This document shows positions 44,160 to 52,437 of a DNA stretch of 64,000 bases, one piece after another. Below the pieces are notes generated by a model that was not told where the DNA came from, did no database searches, and saw nothing but the letters and a program-made list of their open reading frames with translations. The DNA lies in assembly GCF_047030795.1 (NCBI RefSeq), contig NZ_JBKYIC010000008.1; one strand, 5' to 3'. Positions within the stretch are counted from its first letter, which is position 1. Every line of letters begins with the position of its first letter. Position numbers and translations under genes: made by a program. This stretch comes from Frisingicoccus sp902471845 (GTDB lineage: Bacteria > Bacillota > Clostridia > Lachnospirales > Lachnospiraceae).

Positions 44160-45066
44160 AATCCTCACCTCCTACAAGACGGATATAATAGCTTTCCAGA
44201 CTTTCGTCTTTTTCATTAATGGTAATAATTCTGCAGTTTTCTTCAGCAAGCTTTACGGTTATGGCTGTAATATCTATATGACCGTAAATGTCTGCCTGTG
44301 TATCAGAGATAATTTTGTATTCCAATTTTTCTTTATCCAGAAATCGGGTCAGGACACGAATATCGGAAACTTCAATATGCATGCATTTACGGCAGGCGGC
44401 TTCCAGTTCTTCGGCGCTGATTTCCCGGACGATATGCCCTTTTTCGATAAAACCGTAATGGGTAGCCAGCCTGGACAGCTCATCCAGTATATGACTGGAA
44501 ATCAGAAAAGTTATTTGATGTTCGCGATTTAGTTTTAAAATTAATTCGCGGATTTCGATAATTCCCTGAGGGTCCAGACCGTTGACAGGTTCATCCAGAA
44601 CAAGAAAATCCGGATCTCCGGCCAGAGCAATGGCAATGCCGAGACGCTGGCGCATTCCGAGGGAAAAGTTTTTCGCCTTTTTTCGACCGGCATGGCCGAG
44701 ACCGACCAGATTGAGAAGTTCATCAATGCCTTCAAAAGACGGTCTGCCTAAAATAATATATTGGTGTTTCAGATTCTCTTCAGCGGTCATATTCAGATAA
44801 ATGGATGGGGTTTCGACGACAGCGCCCATACGGCGTCTGGCATCATGCAGGTTCCCGGAAGTATTTTTCTTTCCATAAAGTGTATATTCTCCTGCGGAGG
44901 GCGATTGAAGTCCACAGACGAGACGAATCAGAGTTGTTTTTCCGGCACCGTTTTTTCCGACGAATCCATAGATGGCGCCCTTTGGTACTTTCATGTTGAG
45001 ATTGTCCAGAGCTTTAAAATGGCCATAATGCTTTGAGAGGCCCTGAGTGGTCAATACGTATTCCAT
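44152..45066 (-). CDS. ABC transporter ATP-binding protein (BcrA/LanF-like)
   Basis: 304 aa. Walker A GKNGAGKTT, signature-like FSLGMRQRLGIAIALAG, Walker B FLVLDEPVNGLDPQG, switch His in SSHIL; an extra C-terminal domain of about 80 aa as in BcrA. Likely antibiotic peptide efflux or immunity together with the permease. Confidence 0.93.
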   Translation of the reverse strand: MEYVLTTQGLSKHYGHFKALDNLNMKVPKGAIYGFVGKNGAGKTTLIRLVCGLQSPSAGEYTLYGKKNTSGNLHDARRRMGAVVETPSIYLNMTAEENLKHQYIILGRPSFEGIDELLNLVGLGHAGRKKAKNFSLGMRQRLGIAIALAGDPDFLVLDEPVNGLDPQGIIEIRELILKLNREHQITFLISSHILDELSRLATHYGFIEKGHIVREISAEELEAACRKCMHIEVSDIRVLTRFLDKEKLEYKIISDTQADIYGHIDITAITVKLAEENCRIITINEKDESLESYYIRLVGGEDYE

Positions 45067-45164
45067 GTAATAACCTCCTTATGTTTGATAGGACCATTTT
45101 AAATGTGAAACGTTAAGACAGTGGTAAAGAAAAAGGTAAATAAACAGTAAATATTGTCGCGCGG

Positions 45165-45218
45165 AGCTCGACAGAGCGCGCCCGCCCGAAGGGCATGTAT
45201 TACGGGATGCCCGAAAGG
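45165..45218 (+). repeat. Dispersed intergenic repeat, copy 3
   Basis: AGCTCGACAGAGCGCGCCC, 22-bp spacer, GATGCCCGAAAGG; base changes in both boxes keep the GGGCAT/ATGCCC pairing. Confidence 0.68.
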
Positions 45219-45225
45219 GTAAAGA

Positions 45226-45897
45226 TTAAATATCTTCTTCTCTTAATTTAAAACCGATACCCCAGACGGCTTCAATATAGTCTTTACCATTAACGTCCCG
45301 GAGCTTTTTGCGAAGGTTGCTGATATGAACTTTTAAGGAGCTTTCCATACAGTCCGGGGTGTCCATGGCGATTTTGTCCGGCATGATCGACTTTGTGATC
45401 ACCTGGGATGGATTTTGCATCAAAAGTTTTAGAATGGCAAATTCCGTTTTAGTCAGATGGACATCATTGGATGAAACCGAAACTCTGTGACTGTCCAAAT
45501 CGAGAAGAATCTCATCAAATGTCAGCAAAGAGCCCTTTTTGACATTGGGACGGCTGCGCAGCTGAACGGTAATCCGCGCGAGGAGCTCCTCAATCTCAAA
45601 AGGTTTGGTGAGATAATCGGCGGCGCCACTGAGCAAAACGTTGACTTTATTTTCGATATCCACTTTGGCGCTGATGACGATGACAGGAATATTTCGGATT
45701 TTTGCCAAAACTTCTTCGCCGGAGCGTCCCGGCAGCATCAGATCGAGCAGAACCAAGTCCGGTTGAGTCTGTTCAAATAACATAAGAGCTTCTGTTCCCG
45801 AATAGGCACGGATGACCGAATATCCGGCTCTGGTCAAAACCTCTTCCAACATATTTCCGATATAGCAATCATCATCTACAATAGCTATTGTATACAT
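45226..45897 (-). CDS. OmpR-family response regulator
   Basis: 223 aa. Receiver domain YTIAIVDDDCYIGN, phospho-acceptor in LVLLDLMLPG (Asp near 51), KPFEIEELLARI, and a winged-helix DNA-binding C-domain (VHISNLRKKLRD, VWGIGFKL). Start MYTIAIVDD at 45897 follows AGGTGA. First gene of the regulator-ATPase-permease-kinase operon; the gap to the ATPase holds a dispersed repeat. Confidence 0.95.
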   Translation of the reverse strand: MYTIAIVDDDCYIGNMLEEVLTRAGYSVIRAYSGTEALMLFEQTQPDLVLLDLMLPGRSGEEVLAKIRNIPVIVISAKVDIENKVNVLLSGAADYLTKPFEIEELLARITVQLRSRPNVKKGSLLTFDEILLDLDSHRVSVSSNDVHLTKTEFAILKLLMQNPSQVITKSIMPDKIAMDTPDCMESSLKVHISNLRKKLRDVNGKDYIEAVWGIGFKLREEDI

Positions 45898-45939
45898 ATA
45901 TTCACCTGCTTTATTTTTTGCCAAATGATTTCATTTTAC

Positions 45940-45968
45940 ATTTTATCATGTGAGTTGGGGAAAATCAA
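45940..45968 (-). promoter_or_regulatory. Promoter of response-regulator operon
   Basis: Minus strand TTGATT - 17 bp - TAAAAT. Confidence 0.65.
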
Positions 45969-46060
45969 GGTACGGGAGAACGAATTAAGAAACTTGTAGG
46001 ATTTAGACCGAATCGGTTCAGCAGGATATTGAACTGATCAAAAGGGGTGTTGCAGGGCAT

Positions 46061-46088
46061 AGAGAAAGGCAGGATGAGATTCCTGCCT
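46061..46088 (-). terminator. Terminator of padR-DUF2812 operon
   Basis: Minus strand AGGCAGGA-N6-TCCTGCCT then TTCTCT. Confidence 0.75.
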
Positions 46089-46092
46089 GATT

Positions 46093-46728
46093 TTAGGAAA
46101 TGAAAGTAAGTATAAAACAGAAAATAACCAGAAATAAAACCAGTGGGAAGATAACCTGGACGGGTGGCATAAATCCGGCTTCTTCGCCCTGGCGGGTACG
46201 GCTGATGTTTTTCAGAGCCATAAAAAAGGTTGCTGATAAGATAAACATAGCTGTCATTTCCAGTGCGTAGATGAGCTTGCTGATGTTTGCAATGTTATGA
46301 CGGTACAGGAGCATGCCAATATATAAAAGGCCCATAATCAGGGTAATTATGGAAAGAATGCGAAGCACCCGGCACCAGCGGTTTTCCATGGCATAGAGAG
46401 AATCCCGGTCTGTATAGATTTTAACATCTTCCGATGAAAGTTCCGGGACATATGGGCGGCGGAAGTAGTGCCAGCCGTTAAAGGTGGAGTTTACATACTC
46501 CCAACCCGCATCCTGAAAACATTCAATATAACGGTCCTTATCGGAGATTTTAGGACAATAGTCTAATTGATAGATATAGCGGACACGGTCGTCTTTACGA
46601 AAAACAGAATGAAAACAGCCGCCTTTGACCAGCTGCAGTCCATTTTTTGAGGCTTCGTTCAAGTCCTTTTCTTCACGTTTATATTCCCATACAGCATAAA
46701 ATTTATGGCTGGTGATTGTGTCTTTCAT
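46093..46728 (-). CDS. DUF2812 membrane protein
   Basis: 211 aa. N-terminal soluble part with YIYQLDYCPK, FQDAGWEYVNSTFNGWHYFRR (DUF2812 hallmark, about 70-92), then three hydrophobic helices (about 120-142, 153-172, 188-210). Usually found next to a PadR regulator, as here (1 bp after padR). Function unknown. Confidence 0.88.
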   Translation of the reverse strand: MKDTITSHKFYAVWEYKREEKDLNEASKNGLQLVKGGCFHSVFRKDDRVRYIYQLDYCPKISDKDRYIECFQDAGWEYVNSTFNGWHYFRRPYVPELSSEDVKIYTDRDSLYAMENRWCRVLRILSIITLIMGLLYIGMLLYRHNIANISKLIYALEMTAMFILSATFFMALKNISRTRQGEEAGFMPPVQVIFPLVLFLVIFCFILTFIS

Positions 46729-46729
46729 A

Positions 46730-47059
46730 TTATTCGCCCTCCTTAACTACTTTTTCTGAAATTTCTACCAGGTGTTTTAGACGCTGGATTTCCTGTTCCA
46801 AAGTATCCCGTCCTGAACTGGTCAATTCATAGAGCCGTTTGCGTTTATCTTCGGGATTATCGCTGAATGTTTCGCGAATCCATCCCTTTTTCATCATATT
46901 TTCAGTTGCACCGTACATGGTGCCGGAACCGATTTTTACATTTCCCTGTGAAAGTTCAGCAGTTCTTTGCATAATTCCATAGCCATGCATGGGTTTATGG
47001 TAAAGACAGAGAAGAATATAAAAATAACTTTCGGTAAGGGGTTCATTTTTTCTTGGCAT
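46730..47059 (-). CDS. PadR-family transcriptional regulator
   Basis: 109 aa winged-helix protein. ESYFYILLCLYHKPMHGYGIM and GSGTMYGATENMMKKGWI are the PadR DNA-binding features; a C-terminal dimer helix follows. It probably represses its own operon through the long palindrome at 47082-47134. GGAGGTTACAC precedes the ATG. Confidence 0.93.
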   Translation of the reverse strand: MPRKNEPLTESYFYILLCLYHKPMHGYGIMQRTAELSQGNVKIGSGTMYGATENMMKKGWIRETFSDNPEDKRKRLYELTSSGRDTLEQEIQRLKHLVEISEKVVKEGE

Positions 47060-47081
47060 GTGTAACCTCCTGTATCATACA

Positions 47082-47134
47082 CATATGTCGAGTGACGATA
47101 TATCATCTTTAAATATATCGTATCACGACATATG
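47082..47134. promoter_or_regulatory. 53-bp palindromic PadR operator
   Basis: CATATGTCG/CGACATATG outer arms and TGACGATATAT/ATATATCGTATCA inner arms around a 9-bp centre. It overlaps the padR promoter. Confidence 0.75.
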
Positions 47135-47145
47135 TCGTTCGTCAA
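47117..47145 (-). promoter_or_regulatory. Promoter of padR
   Basis: Minus strand TTGACG - 17 bp - TACGAT, lying inside the palindrome. Confidence 0.7.
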
Positions 47146-47207
47146 CATATTTTTTTCCTTTTTATAATGCAGAGGATATGATATACTTAAACAAAGGGGT
47201 GGTAAAT

Positions 47208-47468
47208 ATGTTGACTGTTTTCAATCGGCAGGAACTGACAGTGACGTTTTCACTGCAGGAGTTGAATCGGATTCAGAATGTTTTGGCTGAAAATGGCCTG
47301 GAATATAAGATAAAAAGTTTTTTGAAACATGGCGTTGAGAGAGCAAGAACAGGAAGTATGGGAATGAATCCGGAGCAAATGTGTGAATATATCGTTTACG
47401 TCCATAAAGATGATTTTGAGATGGCAGCGCGCCTGCTGCGTAAAGGTTCTGAAAATTGGGACGAATAG
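47208..47468 (+). CDS. Small conserved-looking protein of unknown function
   Basis: 86 aa, starting MLTVFNRQELTVTFSLQELN. It shows beta-alpha-beta character: RIQNVLAENGLEYKIKS then VYVHKDDFEMAARLLRKG, reminiscent of DUF2007-like signal-transducing domains, but I do not claim the family. ATG 47208 follows AAAGGGGTGG. Divergent from padR, own terminator shared with the gene on the other side. Confidence 0.75.
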   Translation: MLTVFNRQELTVTFSLQELNRIQNVLAENGLEYKIKSFLKHGVERARTGSMGMNPEQMCEYIVYVHKDDFEMAARLLRKGSENWDE

Positions 47469-47495
47469 GATGATTATCTGGATGAATTATAAAAC

Positions 47496-47544
47496 AATCC
47501 CTTGGTCACGGATAAATATTCCGGTGACTAAGGGATTTTTTGTT
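47496..47544. terminator. Bidirectional terminator
   Basis: AATCCCTTGGTCACGG/CCGGTGACTAAGGGATT stem with flanking T-tract (+) and TTGTTTTAT (-). Serves the 86-aa gene and the ProX-like gene. Confidence 0.85.
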
Positions 47545-47589
47545 TTTCTTATCCTCATTTTACTCATCTGTATATGGGTAATAAGTCCA

Positions 47590-48141
47590 TTATAGTGTTA
47601 CAAAAATTGGTTCGTGCCCCGTATATTTTAAAAACTTGTCATAGATATCTGAGGTCTTGATCTGCAGGCTGGATGTGTTGACACAGGGATGACAGCCCAT
47701 ATATTCACGGTTCAGAGCTTCAGTGTCGATAAGCAGATGGACTTTACGTTCTGTGTCGTTCATCAGTCCGAGGATGCTGACAGAGCCGGGATGGATATCC
47801 AGATATTTGACCATGAATTCCTCTTCCGCAAAAGAGAGCCGTGCTGTGCCGATCTGTTTGGAAAGGACAGCTGTGCGGAATTTTTTGTGGTGCGGCAGAA
47901 GAAGTAAATAAAATTCGGTTTTCTGTGTATTGCGCAAAAACAGGTTTTTACAGTGGTCAATATCTAAAAGGGCGTCGATGCCGTCACAATCTTCCATCGT
48001 CATGGCGGCCCCGTGGTCGAGACGGCGGAAAGGAATATTTAATTGTTCCAGCAGGCGATAGGTGCGGAGTTCCCGCTCCTGGCGGCCTTCGGTATCGGCC
48101 GGAGCACCGTCGTAAACAGTAGTGTCGGTAATGATGGACAT
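47590..48141 (-). CDS. YbaK/ProX-family aminoacyl-tRNA deacylase
   Basis: 183 aa. ELRTYRLLEQLNIPFRRLDH near the N-terminus, KNLFLRNTQKTEFYLLLLP near 75-93, and GSVSILGLMNDTERKVHLLID near 130-150 match the ProXp-ala/YbaK editing family, which clears mischarged Ala- or Cys-tRNA-Pro. ATG 48141; the longer frame upstream lacks a site and overlaps mgtE. 16 bp after mgtE, probably co-transcribed. Confidence 0.92.
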   Translation of the reverse strand: MSIITDTTVYDGAPADTEGRQERELRTYRLLEQLNIPFRRLDHGAAMTMEDCDGIDALLDIDHCKNLFLRNTQKTEFYLLLLPHHKKFRTAVLSKQIGTARLSFAEEEFMVKYLDIHPGSVSILGLMNDTERKVHLLIDTEALNREYMGCHPCVNTSSLQIKTSDIYDKFLKYTGHEPIFVTL

Positions 48142-48157
48142 AACAGACCTTCTTTCG

Positions 48158-49492
48158 TTAAATATGAAGAATCGCGCCGGCAATTTTGAAATACATCATC
48201 AGGGATAATGCGTCAACAATGGTCGTGATAAACGGGCTGGCCATGACCGCCGGGTCAAAACCGAGACGTTTGGCCAAAACCGGCAGGGAACAGCCGACCA
48301 GTTTGGCAAATATAACAGTAACGATCAGCGTCAGGCAGACAACGATGGCAATGGTGACGGACACCCGGTCAATAATGAGCAGTTTTACAAAATTGGCAAC
48401 TGCCAGGGTGGCGCCGATCAAAATGCCCACCAATAGTTCTTTAAACAGAATCTTTATAGTATCCGAGTAGTCGATTTCGTTCAGAGAAAGACCACGGATA
48501 ATGGATACGGAGGCCTGGCTTCCGGCGTTACCGCCCGTGTCCATAAGCATCGGAATAAAAGCGGTCAAAACCACATAGGAGGCTAATGCCGCTTCATAAT
48601 GGGAGATGATTCGCCCGGTAAATGTGGCGGATATCATCAAAATTAAAAGCCAGGGAATACGTTTTTTCCATGTTTCCAGCACACCCGTTTTCATATAAGG
48701 TTTGTCCGTCGGGGTGATAGCTGCCATCTTTTCAATATCTTCCGTTGCTTCCTGCTGTAAGATATCCACGATATCATCGACAGTAATAATGCCGACAAGG
48801 CGTTCTTCACTGTCTACTACAGGAATTGACGTAAAGTCGTATTTCTGAAAAAGTTGGGCAACTTCCTCCTGGTCTGTCTGGGTGCTTACAGAGATGACAT
48901 GGTCTTCCATGATATTACTCATCTTTTCCACCGGATCGCTTAAAAGCAGACGGCGCAGAGAAATAGCACCGAGCAGACGGCGGTGCGGATTCAGGATATA
49001 GCAGGTGTTGATAGTCTCCTTGTCAATACCTTCCATACGGATTTTGCGGAGAGACTGTTCCACTGTGTAGGATTCCTTTAAATCCATGAATTCCACAGTC
49101 ATAATACTTCCGGCGGAGTCGTCCGGATATTGGAGAAGATGGTTGATATCCCGTCGTGTTTCCGGATCGGCATTGGCTAAAAGCTTTTTCACCACATTGG
49201 CCGGCATTTCATCAATCAGATCCGCCGCATCATCGGCATTCAGATTATCCAGAATGTGGCCGGCTTCCTTATCGGACAGGGCAACGATGATGTCCTGTTC
49301 AAGTTCAATGGGGAGATAGGAAAATACGTCGGCTGCCAGAGATTTTGGCAGCAGTCGAAAAATTTTGGTTCGCTCGTCTTTCGGAAATTCCTCAATCAGT
49401 GCGGCAATATCTACCGGATTCATCTCGGCGATTTCCCGGCGAGCTTCAATGTACAGTTTGTTTTCTAGTAATTCATTAATCTTATTAAACAT
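48158..49492 (-). CDS. mgtE: Magnesium transporter MgtE
   Basis: 444 aa. N-domain of superhelical repeats (PVDIAALIEEFPKDE, LNADDAADLIDEMP), two CBS domains (MEDHVISVSTQTDQEEVAQLF, FTSIPVVDSEERLVGIITVDD), a plug helix and five transmembrane helices with the pore motif ASPFITTIVDAL. Mg-gated channel. ATG 49492 is 7 nt from AGGAG; the ATG at 49498 is too close. No M-box riboswitch was recognised in the leader; a short overlapping ORF is present instead. Confidence 0.96.
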   Translation of the reverse strand: MFNKINELLENKLYIEARREIAEMNPVDIAALIEEFPKDERTKIFRLLPKSLAADVFSYLPIELEQDIIVALSDKEAGHILDNLNADDAADLIDEMPANVVKKLLANADPETRRDINHLLQYPDDSAGSIMTVEFMDLKESYTVEQSLRKIRMEGIDKETINTCYILNPHRRLLGAISLRRLLLSDPVEKMSNIMEDHVISVSTQTDQEEVAQLFQKYDFTSIPVVDSEERLVGIITVDDIVDILQQEATEDIEKMAAITPTDKPYMKTGVLETWKKRIPWLLILMISATFTGRIISHYEAALASYVVLTAFIPMLMDTGGNAGSQASVSIIRGLSLNEIDYSDTIKILFKELLVGILIGATLAVANFVKLLIIDRVSVTIAIVVCLTLIVTVIFAKLVGCSLPVLAKRLGFDPAVMASPFITTIVDALSLMMYFKIAGAILHI

Positions 49493-49581
49493 CGCCATTC
49501 TCCTTTTCGGTATGTAGTTTTTACAAAATCAGAGGGCTTGGGCCCAGGAACGTCAAGAAAATTTTCTATATGATGTTTCAT
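49465..49581 (-). CDS. Leader ORF overlapping mgtE start
   Basis: 38 codons, MKHHIENFLDVPGPKPSDF then VKTTYRKGEWRCLIRLMNY. Good AGGTGG ribosome site 5 nt before the ATG. It ends 25 bp inside mgtE in another frame, covering the mgtE ribosome site. The Pro-rich middle (DVPGPKP) recalls regulatory leader peptides of Mg transporters such as mgtL, but homology is not shown. Could be only a chance frame. Confidence 0.5.
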   Translation of the reverse strand: MKHHIENFLDVPGPKPSDFVKTTYRKGEWRCLIRLMNY

Positions 49582-49654
49582 AAAAACCACCTGCCTTTCA
49601 GAAAAATGTCACTAATTAGTATATCACAAAAAAACAAAATGAACAGTCCCGCCA

Positions 49655-49683
49655 TTGTTTTTTTACAAATTAACCGATATAAT
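49655..49683 (+). promoter_or_regulatory. Promoter of HutD-thioesterase gene
   Basis: TTGTTT - 17 bp - TATAAT. Confidence 0.6.
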
Positions 49684-49702
49684 GATGAGGGATGTGATAG
49701 AA

Positions 49703-50635
49703 ATGAAAATTACAAAAATTTTATTAAAAAATACGGGAGAAAATCTTTTTTTCTCCTATCCGGAACATACAGTTTTAGAGGATGCTCAATTCAGAATCGG
49801 ACTTTCAGTAAATCAGCTGAATGAAAATAAAAAACTCTGTTTTGGAAGCGATATTGTATCAAGTTACCATATTTTGCTGGACGGCCGGGCGGATGCGGAG
49901 AATCGTGAATCTGGGAAACGGACATTTCAGGCCGGACAGACTTTTTCCTGTGAGGAGCAGGAAAGGATGGAATTAACCGGAGAAGGCCGGGTTTTTAATA
50001 TGTTTATGGCCGGCGGTGTCCGCGGCTTTATTCGAAAGATGACACTTGATAAAGAAAAGAAAATGCGTGTGGGCGAAGCGATGGGCGCTTGCGTGATGGC
50101 ATTTTCAGGATTTGATACCGGATTCTGGATGGAATGGAACGGTGAGAAATACCATTGTGAGGCCGGAAGTGTGGTGGTTGTTGAAATTGACAAACAGGAA
50201 TTTGCCAGCCTGAATTTTATTCCGGAAAAGGCGAACATGCCGATGGCCTGTGTCACGGGAGTATTGCTGAACAATCATGATTTTGGAAAGTTCGTCGGTG
50301 TGCATTTTCTGGAACGGGGCGAAGGAACATGCAAAGCACGACTGGATATCCGTCCGGAGCATATGAATCCAATCGGCACAGTACATGGTGGCTGCCTGTT
50401 TACACTGGCGGATGCGGTCTGTGGTATCGCAGCCTCCTCTCTGGGAGGCATCTGTACAACGGTCAACAGTAATATCCAGTTTTTAAATGCGGCCTTTTGG
50501 CCGAAATATCTGATTGCGGAAGCTGAGCCGAAAAAGTTGGGAAGAAAAATTCGGACTTTTTTGGTTGAGATCCGGGATGATAAAGATGTGCTGATCTGTA
50601 CGGTTGATATGGTATTTTACAGTCTGCAGCAGTGA
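49703..50635 (+). CDS. HutD/Ves-like cupin fused to PaaI-type hotdog thioesterase
   Basis: 310 aa, no signal peptide. Residues about 1-175 resemble HutD/Ves beta-barrel proteins (FRIGLSVNQL, YHILLDGRAD, FNMFMAGGVRG). Residues about 190-310 are a hotdog fold with NPIGTVHGGCLFTLADAVCG (the NPxGxxHGG catalytic loop), NIQFLNAAF and a final beta-strand, as in PaaI acyl-CoA thioesterases. ATG 49703 is chosen; earlier in-frame ATGs at 49682/49685 overlap the -10. A fusion I do not know as an established family. Monocistronic. Confidence 0.8.
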   Translation: MKITKILLKNTGENLFFSYPEHTVLEDAQFRIGLSVNQLNENKKLCFGSDIVSSYHILLDGRADAENRESGKRTFQAGQTFSCEEQERMELTGEGRVFNMFMAGGVRGFIRKMTLDKEKKMRVGEAMGACVMAFSGFDTGFWMEWNGEKYHCEAGSVVVVEIDKQEFASLNFIPEKANMPMACVTGVLLNNHDFGKFVGVHFLERGEGTCKARLDIRPEHMNPIGTVHGGCLFTLADAVCGIAASSLGGICTTVNSNIQFLNAAFWPKYLIAEAEPKKLGRKIRTFLVEIRDDKDVLICTVDMVFYSLQQ

Positions 50636-50734
50636 CCGGGACCGTTGCTTTGGTCGGAACGGGGTGTTGCGGAGCCGAACTGCTTGTGTTAAAATGAGCC
50701 TAACTATAAGAAATCAGATATGGAGGGAGAGACA

Positions 50735-51610
50735 ATGAGTGATTTAAGTTTTATGATAACTACCGATACATGCTGTGACCTGCCAAAAAGTTACATCGAA
50801 GACAATGGGCTTGATACGGTTACATTATATTACAATATGAAGGGCGTTGTTTACGGCAAGGAGATAGAACTGGAAGTTAAAGAATTTTATGACATGATGC
50901 GGGGCGGGGAGATGCCGACGACTATGGCGGCCAACCCGGAAGAGCTGCATGAAATGTTTGAAAAATATCTGAAAGAAGGAAAGGATATACTGCATCTGGC
51001 CTTTTCTTCGGAATTGAGCAGCAGCTACAATAATGCGGCGGTTGTTGCCAGTGAATTAAATGAACAGTACACAGAAAATAAAGTGATTGTTATAGATACG
51101 TTGTCGGCATCACTGGGACAGGGGCTGGTTGTCTATAAAGCTGTACAGCTTCGCAAAGAAGGCAAGACTATTGAAGAGACGGCAGCCTGGGTTGAAGAAA
51201 ATAAGTTGCATTTCTGCCATCAGTTTACGGTAGACGACCTGAATCATCTGTATCGGGGCGGAAGAGTTTCCAAGCTGACGGCTGTGGCCGGAACGTTGAT
51301 TCATGTAAAACCGATTCTTCATGTCAGTGATGAAGGTAAATTGATCGCGATCGGCAAAGTGCGGGGACGAAAAAAATCTCTGATTGCCCTTGTGGATAAT
51401 ATGGAGCGGACGATAGGCAGCTACCGGGATAAGAATGACATTGTATTTATCAGTCACGGGGATGCGCTGGAAGAGGCTGAATATGTAGCCAGTCTGGTCA
51501 AAGAACGATTTGGTATTGAAAACTTTTTGATCAATCCGGTAAGCCCGACCATCGGTGCCCATTCCGGACCGGGAACTATTGCGCTGTTCTACATGGGAGA
51601 CCGGCGGTAA
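50735..51610 (+). CDS. DegV family fatty-acid-binding protein
   Basis: 291 aa. ITTDTCCDLPKSYIEDN start, LAFSSELSSSYNNA near 93, YRGGRVSKLTAVAGTLIHVKPIL near 170-192 and a C-terminal NPVSPTIGAHSGPGTIALFY. DegV/FakB-like proteins bind a fatty acid for FakA kinase. ATG 50735 follows GGAGGGAG; the frame upstream has no site. Confidence 0.95.
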   Translation: MSDLSFMITTDTCCDLPKSYIEDNGLDTVTLYYNMKGVVYGKEIELEVKEFYDMMRGGEMPTTMAANPEELHEMFEKYLKEGKDILHLAFSSELSSSYNNAAVVASELNEQYTENKVIVIDTLSASLGQGLVVYKAVQLRKEGKTIEETAAWVEENKLHFCHQFTVDDLNHLYRGGRVSKLTAVAGTLIHVKPILHVSDEGKLIAIGKVRGRKKSLIALVDNMERTIGSYRDKNDIVFISHGDALEEAEYVASLVKERFGIENFLINPVSPTIGAHSGPGTIALFYMGDRR

Positions 51611-51655
51611 TCTGCCAGGTGCTGTGACTCGCAGCGGTGGCGTAATACAAAATAA

Positions 51656-51702
51656 GGCTGTCAGAAACGTGTATCAACATGTTTCTGACAGCCTGTTTTT
51701 TT
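51656..51702 (+). terminator. Terminator after degV gene (possibly bidirectional)
   Basis: AGGCTGTCAGAAAC/GTTTCTGACAGCCT long stem, T-tract of seven. Confidence 0.9.
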
Positions 51703-52396
51703 AATCGACGCCCCGCAGGAAGACACGGGGAATATAGTCTTTCATCAGTGCCTGCATTGCCAGAAGTTCATCCTTCGAATAGCTGGAGAAAATCGGCATA
51801 ATGACATCTTCGGAAGCTACGTAGGATTGAATATAATAAGCCATCGAGCCTTCCAGCCAGCGGGCGATTTCATACATATCATCAATGGAATGAAGTTCGC
51901 GGACGACGGTTGTCCGGAATTCATAGTCCAGTCCGCTGTCACGAATCAAATCCACAGATAGTTTGATCCGGGTCAGGTCCAAATCCGTCCGTCCAACGGT
52001 TTTTGCATATTTTTCCTGGCTGTTTTTAATATCCATGGCGATATAATCGACAAGGCCTTCTTTAAATAAATGGTCAAGCTGAATCGGGTCATAGCCGTTG
52101 GTGTCCAGCTTGACAAGATATCCCATGCTTTTTATATCATAAAGTAATTCCCTTAAGTCCGGCTGAAACGTCGGTTCACCGCCGGTGACACATACGCCGT
52201 CCAGTACACCGCGGCGTTTCTCAAGAAAGGCGTAGACTTCTTCCAAAGGAATATTCGGAAGCTGAGATGCCTTGGTGACGAGAGAACCATTATGACAGAA
52301 CGGACATTTAAACTGGCAATTGCCGACAAATAATGTGGCGGCCACATGTCCGGGATAGTCTAATAAAGTTGTTTTTGCAAGTCCTTTGATTTCCAT
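51701..52396 (-). CDS. Anaerobic ribonucleotide reductase-activating radical SAM protein (NrdG2-like)
   Basis: 231 aa. CQFKCPFCHN (CxxxCxxC, residues 27-34) binds the 4Fe-4S/SAM cluster, with DYPGHVAATLFVGNC before and VTGGEPTFQ near 70. It matches the activase family for class III NrdD or a related glycyl-radical enzyme; no reductase gene is in the window, so the target is inferred. Minus strand, own promoter (plus-strand 52438-52466). Confidence 0.9.
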   Translation of the reverse strand: MEIKGLAKTTLLDYPGHVAATLFVGNCQFKCPFCHNGSLVTKASQLPNIPLEEVYAFLEKRRGVLDGVCVTGGEPTFQPDLRELLYDIKSMGYLVKLDTNGYDPIQLDHLFKEGLVDYIAMDIKNSQEKYAKTVGRTDLDLTRIKLSVDLIRDSGLDYEFRTTVVRELHSIDDMYEIARWLEGSMAYYIQSYVASEDVIMPIFSSYSKDELLAMQALMKDYIPRVFLRGVD

Positions 52397-52437
52397 GCGT
52401 ATACCCTCTTCAAATTTTAAATCATTTGTTCCTTTTT

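Noticed and set aside
47383..47595. 70-codon plus-strand frame at the end of the 86-aa gene
   Set aside because: It overlaps the gene in another frame and runs through the terminator hairpin.
49499..49650. M-box riboswitch upstream of mgtE
   Set aside because: The leader is short and I could not find the conserved M-box core; a covariance search would decide.
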